Below are positions 15,036 to 22,921 of a stretch of 39,692 nt of DNA, piece by piece (positions within the stretch are counted from its first letter, which is position 1; each line of letters opens with the position of its first letter). The notes under the pieces are model-generated. The model was not told the DNA's origin. It ran no database searches and saw only the letters and a program-made list of their open reading frames with translations. The stretch comes from CAZGZD01 sp964401915 (lineage in GTDB: Bacteria > Patescibacteriota > Microgenomatia > UBA1406 > GWC2-37-13): contig CAYOAI010000010.1 in assembly GCA_964401915.1 (NCBI GenBank), positions 1 to 39,692 on the forward strand, read 5' to 3'. The translations under genes and the position numbers were made by a program.

Positions 15036-15819
15036 AAATATACTTGACGAGATAGTCGCAAATACACGCCGTGAGGTTGAGGATCGCCAAAATAAAGTGA
15101 CGCTTAATTTTTTAAAAGAGCAAATAGTCATAGGCGAGCGAGATAGTTCGTTCGTTGATGCAATTTTAAATCCAACAGATGCAGATGTTGCGATAATTGG
15201 TGAGATCAAACTAGCTGCGCCATCTTTAGGTGAGTTGGCGACCGAGCAAGAAGTGGTGCCTACAGCTGTTTCTTATCAAGAAGCTGGAGTTGATGCTATA
15301 TCAGTCATTACAGATCACAAATATTTTAAAGGAGATATTGAATTTATTCAGCGTGTCAAAAATCATGTATCTGCCCCGATACTTCAGAAAGATTTTGTAG
15401 TGGACGAGTACCAGATTTATGAGGCGGTACATGCAGGGTCCAACGCCATCCTTCTAATTGCGCGTATTGTAGATGCTCCGACATTGAAAAAATTTGTTGG
15501 CATCTGCGCTGAGCTTGGGATTGAGCCTATTGTTGAGATATATGACGATCTTGACGTGGAGAAAACAGCTGCCTCAGGCGCTCGTGTAATTGCTGTGAAT
15601 GCTCGGAATCTTACGACATTTGAGGTTGATATTGACAACGCGTGTGGACTTTTAGAACAGCTTGATGAGGATTTCATAAAACTTGGTTTTTCTGGTGTGT
15701 CTGCACGGAGCGATGTTGAAAAGTATTCAGGCGCCGGGGCACGAGGGGTGCTTGTTGGCACAAGTCTTATGAAGGCTGTGGATATAAAAAGCTATATATC
15801 GGAATTGAAAGGAATATAA
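15028..15819 (+). CDS. trpC: Indole-3-glycerol phosphate synthase (atypical active site)
   Basis: 263 residues, a TIM barrel converting CdRP to indole-3-glycerol phosphate. Family motifs are recognisable: GEIKLAAPSLGEL, LQKDFVVDEYQIYEA (catalytic Lys), PIVEIYDD (base Glu), NARNL and GVLVGTSLM. Two normally conserved sites differ: the SPSKG loop is APSLG, and the ESGI motif near the end is FSGV (GFSGVSARSDV), so the Glu expected there is Phe. The gene is intact, in the correct operon position and overlaps trpD by eight bases, so it is presumably functional. Confidence 0.93.
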   Translation: MSKNILDEIVANTRREVEDRQNKVTLNFLKEQIVIGERDSSFVDAILNPTDADVAIIGEIKLAAPSLGELATEQEVVPTAVSYQEAGVDAISVITDHKYFKGDIEFIQRVKNHVSAPILQKDFVVDEYQIYEAVHAGSNAILLIARIVDAPTLKKFVGICAELGIEPIVEIYDDLDVEKTAASGARVIAVNARNLTTFEVDIDNACGLLEQLDEDFIKLGFSGVSARSDVEKYSGAGARGVLVGTSLMKAVDIKSYISELKGI

Positions 15820-15833
15820 ATCAGTTGAGTCAG

Positions 15834-15856
15834 TCCCCACCGCAGGGCGGCGGGGT
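15834..15856. repeat. GC-rich palindrome between trpC and trpF
   Basis: CCCCACCGC (15835-15843), loop AGG, GCGGCGGGG (15847-15855): a 9-bp stem with one mismatch, flanked by near-identical direct repeats AATCAGTTGAGTCAG and AATCAGTTAAATCAG. It occupies most of the 67-base trpC-trpF gap, the largest gap between structural genes of the operon. It is much more GC-rich than its surroundings. Confidence 0.75.
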
Positions 15857-15886
15857 CATTTAAAATCAGTTAAATCAGATTAACAT

Positions 15887-16510
15887 ATGAAGGTCAAAAT
15901 CTGTGGAATTCGATCAATAGATTCGGCGCAAGCGGCAATATCTGCTGGTGCGGATTTTATCGGGCTTAATTTCGTGCCGACTTCTGGCCGAAGAATTTCA
16001 CAAGAAACGGCTAGAAAAATATTAGGAGTGGTCGGGCGAGAGATAAAAAAAGTTGGAGTTTTTCAAGACCAACCAATTGAATATGTGCAACAAATAGCAG
16101 GTGACCTGAGACTTGATTATGTCCAACTACATGGGGAAGAAGACCAAGAATACATCGATGCGTTAAAAAAAGTGGGGGTAATTAAAGCAATAAGCCTTGA
16201 AGGCGACTTTGACACAAATCAGGGTGAGGACGAGCTGAGTCGGTACAGAGCAGATTATTTTTTGCTTGACCGCAAAAATCGTGGTACAGGTGCGGTTTTA
16301 AATCCTGAGAAGGTAAAAATCTTGGCGCAAAAGTATTCTGTTATTCTTGGAGGAGGATTGACGCCTGAGTCGGTTGAACAAGCGGTATCTATTGCTCATC
16401 CAGCTGGTGTGGATGTTGCGGGCGGGATTGAGACTGATGACGTAGAAGACATTGAAAAAATAAAATTATTTATTAAAAACGCAAAAAATGAACAGATCCA
16501 AACAATCTGA
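15887..16510 (+). CDS. trpF: Phosphoribosylanthranilate isomerase
   Basis: 207 residues, the usual size. TIM-barrel enzyme performing the Amadori rearrangement of PRA to CdRP. The catalytic Cys is in the N-terminal KVKICGI motif and the catalytic Asp is in FLLDRKNRGTG (near residue 125). The phosphate-binding loops are ILGGGL and VDVAGGIET (family norm DVSSGVE). It follows trpC after a 67-base gap that holds a GC-rich palindrome, and its last 23 bases overlap the start of trpB. Confidence 0.95.
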   Translation: MKVKICGIRSIDSAQAAISAGADFIGLNFVPTSGRRISQETARKILGVVGREIKKVGVFQDQPIEYVQQIAGDLRLDYVQLHGEEDQEYIDALKKVGVIKAISLEGDFDTNQGEDELSRYRADYFLLDRKNRGTGAVLNPEKVKILAQKYSVILGGGLTPESVEQAVSIAHPAGVDVAGGIETDDVEDIEKIKLFIKNAKNEQIQTI

Positions 16511-17720
16511 GGTAGATGCGAGCGGCCACTTTGGAGTTTATGGAGGACGTTATGTGCCAGAGCTTCTTATACCAGCGCTTGAGGAACTTGAGCGCGAATA
16601 TACGCGCGCTAAAGGAGATCCTGTATTTATTGATGAACTTGCGGGTTTACAGAAAAATTATCTTGGCCGGCCAACCCCACTCTATTTTGCCGAAAATCTT
16701 AGCAAAAAATTGAAAGGCGCTAAGATCTATCTCAAAAATGAAGGCCTCAATCACACAGGTGCACATAAGATGAATCATGCCTTGGGACAAGCTCTTTTAG
16801 CCCGTCGTATGGGGAAAAAGCGGCTTATTGCCGAGACGGGTGCTGGTCAACACGGGTTGGCCACTGCAACTGTTGCGGCTAAATTTGGCTTCGTGTGTAC
16901 GGTGTATATGGGAGCCGTAGATATCGAACGTCAGCGGCCGAATGTATTCTGGATGGAACAGCTTGGAGCAACCGTCGTACCCGTTACAACTGGCTCAAAG
17001 ACACTGAAAGACGCAGTGAATGCCGCGATCAAAGACTGGATCGAACATACTGAAGATAGCTACTATCTACTTGGTTCGGCCGTGGGGCCTCATCCGTATC
17101 CGACAATCGTACGAGATTTTCAGACGATTGTAGGTGAAGAGACTAAAGCTCAAATTAGTGAGTATGAGGATCGAGTACCTGACTATTGTATCGCCTGTGT
17201 AGGTGGTGGTAGTAATGCAGTGGGATTTTTTACCCCATTCCTTGAAACAGATGCGAAGCTTATTGCAGTTGAAGCCGGTGGTCGCGGGGTCGAGAAAATC
17301 GGCGATCATGCAAGTCGTTTTCATGGCGGGCGAGTTGGTGTGGTGGAGGGATATAAATCATATTTTTTGCAAGATACAGATGGTAATATAGCCCCAACAC
17401 ATAGTGTGTCGGCCGGTCTGGACTATCCAGGAATAAGTCCACTACTATCCGAACTTCACGATACTGGACGTGTTGCTTTTGAATATGCGACCGACAAGGA
17501 AGTGCTTGATGCGTTTGTACTTCTTACAAAGACAGAGGGAATAATTCCGGCTCTTGAGTCGGCCCACGCCGTAGCTCATGCTATACGACTTGCACCCACA
17601 CTTTCAAAAGAAAAAGTGATTGTCGTGAATCTCTCCGGCCGAGGTGATAAGGATATATTTATTGTGGCGCGAGCACTCGGCGATACAAAATGGACGGAAT
17701 TTCTCAAAACTCAAATATGA
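16488..17720 (+). CDS. trpB: Tryptophan synthase beta subunit
   Basis: 410 residues. PLP enzyme condensing indole with serine. Visible motifs are GGRYVPELL, the PLP lysine in NHTGAHKMNHALGQA, the catalytic Glu in AETGAGQHG, the phosphate-binding loop CVGGGSNAVG, and LDYPGISP. It lies between trpF (23-base overlap) and trpA (ATGA overlap), consistent with a TrpA2B2 complex. It carries three tryptophans, the only ones in the trp enzymes of this operon. The start MNRSKQSEVDASGHFG is consistent with TrpB N-termini. Confidence 0.97.
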   Translation: MNRSKQSEVDASGHFGVYGGRYVPELLIPALEELEREYTRAKGDPVFIDELAGLQKNYLGRPTPLYFAENLSKKLKGAKIYLKNEGLNHTGAHKMNHALGQALLARRMGKKRLIAETGAGQHGLATATVAAKFGFVCTVYMGAVDIERQRPNVFWMEQLGATVVPVTTGSKTLKDAVNAAIKDWIEHTEDSYYLLGSAVGPHPYPTIVRDFQTIVGEETKAQISEYEDRVPDYCIACVGGGSNAVGFFTPFLETDAKLIAVEAGGRGVEKIGDHASRFHGGRVGVVEGYKSYFLQDTDGNIAPTHSVSAGLDYPGISPLLSELHDTGRVAFEYATDKEVLDAFVLLTKTEGIIPALESAHAVAHAIRLAPTLSKEKVIVVNLSGRGDKDIFIVARALGDTKWTEFLKTQI

Positions 17721-18499
17721 ATATACAAGAAAAGCTCAAACAAATAAAAAACGAGGGGAGAATCGGCCTGATGACTCATGTGGTAGTTGGATATCCAACA
17801 ATAGATGCAACTCCAAAAATTGTTGCGGCGATGGAAGAAGCGGGTGTCGATTTTGTAGAGCTTCAGATTCCATTCTCAGATCCACTTGCCGATGGTCCAA
17901 GCATCATGCATGCGTGTGATGTAGCGCTTGCTGGTGGTATTACAGTTGAGAAGTGTTTTTCCATTGCAAAATCCGTGGTTGCTACGTCGCAAATACCAGT
18001 TCTTTTCATGGCTTACTACAATACTGTTTTCACTATTGGTGTTGAGGAGTTTGTCAAACGCGCAAGTAGGATAGGTATTGCAGGGCTTATCGTGCCGGAT
18101 ATCCCACCTGAGGAAGAGAGGCATGAACACTTTATCTCGATTTGCAAAAAATACAATATGCCCGTCATTCGCATACTCGCACCATCAAGTACACCTGAGC
18201 GGATAAAGAAGAATATCGAGGTGGTAGATGAGTTCATTTACTTAGTATCTCGAGCTGGTACGACTGGAGCACGGCAAGAGCTTGATCCGCACGTTAAAGA
18301 ATATATTGAGAGAGTAAGATCATTTACAAATCTACCCATTGCAGTCGGGTTCGGCATATCTGATAAGTCGCACGTCGACACTCTCCGTGGGCAGGCTGAT
18401 ATTGCCATCATCGGTTCGGCCGTGATCGATGTGATTGAGAAGAACAAAAACGGAGACTATATCTCTACACTCTCGGACTTTATAAGATCTTTGGATTAG
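17717..18499 (+). CDS. trpA: Tryptophan synthase alpha subunit
   Basis: 260 residues from the ATG that overlaps the trpB stop (ATGA). Cleaves indole-3-glycerol phosphate to indole and glyceraldehyde-3-phosphate, then channels indole to TrpB. The catalytic Glu and Asp are in FVELQIPFSDPLADGPS; GVDFVE, VPDIPPEE and VGFGIS are also family features. An in-frame ATG nine codons earlier (17690) lies inside trpB and is less likely. It is the last gene of the operon. A weak 4-bp hairpin (AGGC/GCCT near 18533-18546) is the only terminator-like element after it. Confidence 0.95.
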   Translation: MNIQEKLKQIKNEGRIGLMTHVVVGYPTIDATPKIVAAMEEAGVDFVELQIPFSDPLADGPSIMHACDVALAGGITVEKCFSIAKSVVATSQIPVLFMAYYNTVFTIGVEEFVKRASRIGIAGLIVPDIPPEEERHEHFISICKKYNMPVIRILAPSSTPERIKKNIEVVDEFIYLVSRAGTTGARQELDPHVKEYIERVRSFTNLPIAVGFGISDKSHVDTLRGQADIAIIGSAVIDVIEKNKNGDYISTLSDFIRSLD

Positions 18500-18547
18500 G
18501 GACACACATTGTTACATAATGACTGTCTTTGAGGCGAAAAAGCCTGC

Positions 18548-18586
18548 TTGATATTTATTCTTTTTTCAATTACTATGTGACATAGT
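18548..18586 (+). promoter_or_regulatory. recA promoter with SOS-box-like operator
   Basis: TTGATA (18548-18553), 17 bases, TACTAT (18571-18576); the ATG of recA is 11 bases further. ACTATG-TGA-CATAGT (18572-18586) is a perfect 6-3-6 inverted repeat covering the -10 box and the expected start of transcription, where a LexA-type repressor would act. Its sequence is not the E. coli or Bacillus LexA consensus. Confidence 0.65.
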
Positions 18587-18587
18587 T

Positions 18588-19592
18588 ATGTCGACTAACG
18601 AAGATTCACAGAAAAAACAAGCCGTAAATTTCGCAATTGAAGGTATCCAGAAGCAGTTCGGAAAAGGCGCAATCATGCGCTTGGGTGAGGGGCCGGTTGC
18701 GGCAATTGATGTGATAAAGACCGATATCTTACCTCTTGATATAGCGCTCGGTGTGGGCGGGATTCCCAAAGGCCGTATCATCGAGATATTTGGTCCAGAG
18801 TCATCGGGAAAGACCACAATATCACTCTCAATCATCGCATCAGTCCAAAAGTCCGGTGGAGTGGCGGCATTTATCGATGCTGAGCATGCTCTTGATCCGG
18901 CATGGGCTCGTACATTGGGTGTGAAGCTCGACGACCTACTTGTCGCGCAACCCGATACAGGAGAGCAGGCGCTTGAGATCACAGAGTCTTTGGTGCGCTC
19001 AGGCGGCGTAGATCTTGTGGTGGTGGACTCGGTCGCAGCGCTTACGCCACGCGCTGAGATTGAGGGAGATATGGGAGATTCACAGATGGGTCTTCAGGCC
19101 AGGCTTATGTCCCAGGCTCTTCGCAAACTCACATCCATCGTGTCCAAGTCCAAGACCACGATCGTATTCACCAATCAACTTCGCCTTAAAATCGGTGTAT
19201 TCTTTGGTAATCCAGAGACCACACCAGGCGGTATGGCGCTTAAGTTCTATACATCAATCCGTATGGATGTGCGAAAGATCGAGACTCTCAAGAAAAACAA
19301 CGAAGTAGTTGGTGCGCGGGTGCGGGTCAAAGTCGTCAAGAATAAAGTAGCTCCGCCCTTTAAGACGGCTGAATTTATCATCAATCCAGAGGGAGTCGAC
19401 AAGCTGGAGGGATTTATCGAGGCCGCGATTAACTTGGGTATAATTACCAAAAGCGGTTCATTCCTCAAGCACGGCACCAATGTATTGGGACAAGGCCGCG
19501 ATCAGGTGAAGGAGTCGCTTGAGGGAGATGAGAAACTGAAAAAAGCACTATACGAGGAGATCAAGAAAAAGCTCGCAGTAACTTCAAAATAA
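18588..19592 (+). CDS. recA: Recombinase RecA
   Basis: 334 residues. ATP-dependent strand-exchange protein and SOS coprotease. Walker A is GPESSGKTT (residues 69-77), Walker B region LVVVDSVAAL, followed by the DNA-binding loop 1 region EIEGDMGDSQMGLQARLMSQALRKL and TNQLR with NPETTPGGMALKFY (loop 2). The C-terminal acidic tail is short. A promoter with an overlapping palindrome sits directly before the ATG, and the regulator recX lies 419 bases downstream after one small orphan gene. Confidence 0.98.
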   Translation: MSTNEDSQKKQAVNFAIEGIQKQFGKGAIMRLGEGPVAAIDVIKTDILPLDIALGVGGIPKGRIIEIFGPESSGKTTISLSIIASVQKSGGVAAFIDAEHALDPAWARTLGVKLDDLLVAQPDTGEQALEITESLVRSGGVDLVVVDSVAALTPRAEIEGDMGDSQMGLQARLMSQALRKLTSIVSKSKTTIVFTNQLRLKIGVFFGNPETTPGGMALKFYTSIRMDVRKIETLKKNNEVVGARVRVKVVKNKVAPPFKTAEFIINPEGVDKLEGFIEAAINLGIITKSGSFLKHGTNVLGQGRDQVKESLEGDEKLKKALYEEIKKKLAVTSK

Positions 19593-19625
19593 ATTAGGGC
19601 TTTTGAATAAAGATGGTGGCTATAT

Positions 19626-19904
19626 ATGGCAAGACTATCTCCTGAAGAAACATATAGACGAGCAGTTGACAGTTATGTAGATAATCCTGCGTTTACTTTA
19701 GAGTTGAGAGCTAGACAAATAGCGAATGTCGGTGTCAGTGCGGCTCTTGCCGCACCGGATCTTACTCCTAAACAAAGAGCAGATGTAGTATTAAAACTGC
19801 TCCCCATATTGGCAGCTTTTGATGTAATAAGATCTAATATGCCATTTGTACGAAGAAGAGTATTTACATCTGAGTCGGCAAGAGTTGTTCAAGGTAGAGA
19901 TTAA
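19626..19904 (+). CDS. Small hypothetical helical protein
   Basis: 92 residues, not recognised. Predominantly helical by composition (LELRARQIANVGVSAALAAPDLTPKQRADVVLKLLPILAAFDVI), basic at the C-terminus, with no signal or membrane segment. It begins 33 bases after recA with a weak GGTGG upstream and may be in the recA transcript. It is probably a lineage-specific gene; no function can be proposed. Confidence 0.6.
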   Translation: MARLSPEETYRRAVDSYVDNPAFTLELRARQIANVGVSAALAAPDLTPKQRADVVLKLLPILAAFDVIRSNMPFVRRRVFTSESARVVQGRD

Positions 19905-20011
19905 AAGGCAATAGAGGGGTTTTTCCTAATCTAAGGATATAAGTGGAGATGTTCAGCGTATTAAACTTCATAAAATTTACAAACATGATGCGTACTTCTT
20001 AATTTAAAAAT

Positions 20012-20494
20012 ATGGCCGACTACGAATTACTTCAAAAAGCCCTCAACTTATCGTACTTTTATCTCAAGATTCGTCCAAGAAGCGAGTGGGAGATACGAGA
20101 GTATCTGACAAAAAAAATCAAAAGGTATGGATTTACAGAAGTGACGATCGATGATGCAGTTGCCCGCCTCAAAGAACTAAAGTTTATAAATGATAAAGAA
20201 TACGTGGAGTGGTACGCACGGGTGCGAAGTCGTGAGAAGCCAAGAAGTGCAAATCTACTAAGACTTGAGCTAAAAAGACGAGGTATAGCGCAATCGGATC
20301 TTGAGGGCTATTTCGAAGATGATGTAGTCGACGAAGAGAAACTTGCTGTGGAAGCTTTATCTCGCGTATGGCGACGAATTGGCCGAGAAGAAAGACAGAA
20401 AAGATTTCAAAAGGCCGTCTCGCATCTTGCCCGTCGAGGCTTCCGATATGATCTAATCAAAAAAGCTATTGCAGAAATGGAAGAAAAAAGATAG
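20012..20494 (+). CDS. recX: Regulatory protein RecX
   Basis: 160 residues, composed of helical three-helix repeats as in RecX. Family features are visible: YFYLKIRPRSEWEIREYLTKK, DAVARLKELKFINDKEYVEWYARVRSREKPRS and LKRRGIAQSDLEGYF. RecX binds RecA filaments and limits their extension. Its location just after recA agrees with common gene order. No strong ribosome site precedes the ATG. Confidence 0.93.
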   Translation: MADYELLQKALNLSYFYLKIRPRSEWEIREYLTKKIKRYGFTEVTIDDAVARLKELKFINDKEYVEWYARVRSREKPRSANLLRLELKRRGIAQSDLEGYFEDDVVDEEKLAVEALSRVWRRIGREERQKRFQKAVSHLARRGFRYDLIKKAIAEMEEKR

Positions 20495-20702
20495 AATAGA
20501 TGTACTTATTAGTCATAAGCATTAAAAATTGGCATTTAAAGTAAAGGTCAAAAGATTAGTTTACGTAAGTTACACGTCATGAATATTTTCAGCACACTAT
20601 CGCATCTTACTCAGGCAGCAAGAATTTCTTGCGCATCTGTCGTGTACGAAAATATCCGCTAATCTCCACAACCCATACTTCAAAAGCCTTCCCTATAAAT
20701 AT
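20495..20702 (+). other. recX-rny intergenic region with a small palindrome
   Basis: 208 bases. GCAAGAA-T-TTCTTGC (20618-20632) is a perfect 15-base palindrome. A 27-codon frame (20579-20662, MNIFSTLSHLTQ...) spans it, but I see no support for translation. A TATAAA lies three bases before the rny ATG, too close for a usual -10 box. Confidence 0.4.
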
Positions 20703-22193
20703 ATGTTCAAGTCACTTTTCCAGAAAATCGTTGGCGATGTTCAACCCGTGCAGCCAGAGAAACCTCAAGTCCCGCAGCCACAACAGCAACCGCCTCAACA
20801 GAAACAACAATCTCAATCAGTAAAGCTCCAGCCTTCAAAAGAAGAGCTCCTTAAGGTTCAGCAAGAGATTCTTGAGATGCGCCAGAAGGCAGAATCCGAG
20901 GCTCGTCGTATCGTACAGGAAGCGGTTGATGCAGAGCGCCGCATTGCTGATCGTGAGGGACGGCTTGAGATCGATAAGAAAACTATTGAGGAAGAAAAAC
21001 AAAAAGCCCAAAAACTAAGAGCAGAGCTTGAGGCACAAAAAGAGTCGCTTCTTGCAAAGCTTGAAAAAGCTGCAGGACTCACTAAAGAACAGGCAAAAGA
21101 CCTTCTTCTTAAGGGCTGGGAGGAAAAGTTGACCACAGATATAGCTCAACGAATAAAGACAGCTGAGGAAGAGTTTAAGCAAAAAGCCGAGGCACGATCA
21201 AAAGAATTAGTTGTCGATGCACTGCGCTATGGTGCGACCGATTATGTCCCAGAGTTTACCCTCTCAACAATAAGTTTGCCGAGCGATGACTACAAAGGTC
21301 GGATTATCGGTAAGGATGGTCGCAATATTCGCGCATTCGAGCTGGCAACTGGTGTGGATGTAGATCTTGAGGAAGAGGGCTCAATTAAGATTTCATCATT
21401 TGATGCAATCCGCCGTGAAGTGGCTCGCATATCTCTTGAACAGCTTATCAAAGATGGGCGTATTCAGCCCCAGAAAATTGAAGAGATTGTAGCCAAGAAT
21501 AAGCGCGAGATCGAAAAAGTCATGTCAAAAGCAGGAGAAGAGCTTGCTCAACAGGTCGGAGTTTATAATCTTCCACCTGAGGTAATTGCAGCACTTGGTA
21601 AGTTTAAATACAGATTCTCATATGGTCAGAATATGATCGTGCATACACTTGAGGAGACGAAGATCGGCATAGCCTTAGCTCACGAGCTCAAACTTGATGT
21701 AAATGTAGTGCGACTGGGATGCTTATTCCACGATATTGGAAAGGTCGTTGATAAAGAAGGATCTCACGTTGACACAGGAGTTGAGTTTTTGCGTCAATAT
21801 AGATTCCCAGAGACAGTGGTCGGATGTGTGGCATCCTCCCATGAGGATATCCCGTTCCCTTCACTTGAGGCAGTGGTTGTCCATATATCAGACGCCATAT
21901 CTGGTGCTCGCCCTGGTGCTCGCCATGAGGACTTTCAACAATATCTGAAGCGAATCACAGGCGTTGAGGAAGCGGCTCGCGGTCATCGAGGAGTACGAGA
22001 TGTATATGCATTGCAAGCAGGACGAGAGCTCCGAGTTGTTGTTCGACCTGATGAGATTTCAGATGATGAGGCAACTGTGATGGCGTCAAAGATCAAGAGT
22101 GATCTTGAGAAGAAGTTCAATATATTTCCCGGGAATATCAAGATTTCAGTCATTCGCGAGTTCCGAGCCGAGCAAACTGCCAAATTCAACTAA
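20703..22193 (+). CDS. rny: Ribonuclease Y lacking the usual membrane anchor
   Basis: 496 residues. Endoribonuclease that starts mRNA decay. Domain order: a coiled coil (about 45-170, rich in Glu/Lys/Gln with EARRIVQEAVDAERRIADRE), a KH domain with IIGKDGRNIRAFE near 200-212, and an HD domain with the metal motif HDIGK near 343-347, plus SHEDIPFPS and DAISGARPGARHEDFQQYLKR. In well-studied RNase Y the first 20-25 residues are a transmembrane helix. Here the N-terminus is MFKSLFQKIVGD followed by a Pro/Gln-rich stretch (about residues 17-40), with no membrane segment. No upstream in-frame start supplies one, so this enzyme is probably cytosolic or bound through another partner. Confidence 0.95.
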   Translation: MFKSLFQKIVGDVQPVQPEKPQVPQPQQQPPQQKQQSQSVKLQPSKEELLKVQQEILEMRQKAESEARRIVQEAVDAERRIADREGRLEIDKKTIEEEKQKAQKLRAELEAQKESLLAKLEKAAGLTKEQAKDLLLKGWEEKLTTDIAQRIKTAEEEFKQKAEARSKELVVDALRYGATDYVPEFTLSTISLPSDDYKGRIIGKDGRNIRAFELATGVDVDLEEEGSIKISSFDAIRREVARISLEQLIKDGRIQPQKIEEIVAKNKREIEKVMSKAGEELAQQVGVYNLPPEVIAALGKFKYRFSYGQNMIVHTLEETKIGIALAHELKLDVNVVRLGCLFHDIGKVVDKEGSHVDTGVEFLRQYRFPETVVGCVASSHEDIPFPSLEAVVVHISDAISGARPGARHEDFQQYLKRITGVEEAARGHRGVRDVYALQAGRELRVVVRPDEISDDEATVMASKIKSDLEKKFNIFPGNIKISVIREFRAEQTAKFN

Positions 22194-22516
22194 AAAAGTT
22201 TCCCAAACCCAGACTCTTTTGATGAAAGATTATCTTTGGCTATGAGTGCATAGAACATTTTTCGCTCAGAAATCCCCAAGGCTGGAGCTATTTTGAGACA
22301 GCGTCCTATGGTCACTTTGGCCGTTCTCAATTCCCTTGGGAGAATGTCGACTCTTCGCTTTAAACCTTCATTTCATACGCTTCAATAAAAACTACATGTT
22401 TACGCTGTTGTAGTAGCCCGAATTTGATATAGATTGTTACAATAAGATGTTTTAAATATGGATTGACAGGAGGCTGAAAATCGACTATTCTGTGGTCACT
22501 TTAACAGTCTAAAATT
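22190..22516 (-). other. Unassigned stretch with a broken minus-strand frame (rny-HU gap)
   Basis: The 359 bases between rny and the HU gene hold no intact gene. On the minus strand two adjacent open frames look coding-like: an upstream one containing HRIVDFQPPVNPYLKHL and ending EAYEMKV at 22360, and a downstream one (22190-22372) running from EGLKRRVDILPRELRT to SGFGKLF. They overlap at 22360-22372 and would join through a one-base shift, and neither has a convincing start. This could be a decayed gene or a structured RNA that happens to be open. It overlaps the HU promoter. Confidence 0.35.
22463..22491 (+). promoter_or_regulatory. Promoter of the HU gene
   Basis: TTGACA (22463-22468), exactly 17 bases, TATTCT (22486-22491). 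It leaves a 5' leader of about 55 bases, unlike most promoters here, with a G-rich ribosome site (GGGGG, 22535-22539) before the ATG at 22553. Confidence 0.8.
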
Positions 22517-22552
22517 TATAAAAAAAATAGAAAAGGGGGTGAATAAATACAC

Positions 22553-22825
22553 ATGACAAAAGCAGATCTTACCGCACAAGTTGCCAAAAAAGCAGGACTT
22601 ACTGCAAAAGCAGCTAAAGACTCAGTAAACGCAATCTTCAACACAGTCTCAGACGCCCTAAAGCGTGGAGAGAAGGTAGTCGTTACTGGATTTGGAACCT
22701 TTATGGTTCGAAAAAGAGCAGCTCGAAAAGGACGAAATCCCCAGACAGGAGCTGAGATCAAGATTCCATCCACCAAAACCCCTGGATTTACAGCCGGTAA
22801 ATCCTTAAAGCGCTTGGTAAAATAA
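22553..22825 (+). CDS. HU family DNA-binding protein
   Basis: 90 residues, the standard length. Nucleoid protein that bends DNA as a dimer. It shows the N-terminal helices (MTKADLTAQVAKKAGLTAKAAKDSVNAIF), the GFGTFMVRKRAARKGRNPQTG beta-arm and the arm-tip proline region IPSTKTPGFTAGKSLK. It has a near-consensus promoter, a long leader with a ribosome site, and a strong terminator, consistent with high expression as a single-gene unit. Confidence 0.96.
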   Translation: MTKADLTAQVAKKAGLTAKAAKDSVNAIFNTVSDALKRGEKVVVTGFGTFMVRKRAARKGRNPQTGAEIKIPSTKTPGFTAGKSLKRLVK

Positions 22826-22841
22826 AAGCATTCACACGAGT

Positions 22842-22894
22842 CCCGCTCTTAATCCATGCGACATAGGTCGGGATAAGGAGCGGGGTTGTCTTTT
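22842..22894 (+). terminator. Intrinsic terminator after the HU gene
   Basis: CCCGCTC (22842-22848) pairs with GAGCGGG (22878-22884), extended by a second helix TTAATCC with GGATAAG (one mismatch, one wobble), followed by TTGTCTTTT. Confidence 0.8.
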
Positions 22895-22921
22895 ATACGG
22901 CATTTATTATACGATTAGACT

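Noticed and set aside
11774..18499. Alternative genetic code (UGA as Gly or Trp)
   Set aside because: TGA terminates trpL, trpE and trpB exactly where the next gene begins, and the enzymes end at normal family lengths.
20579..20662. 27-codon open frame between recX and rny
   Set aside because: It has no ribosome site, promoter spacing or leader-peptide logic; it is probably chance.
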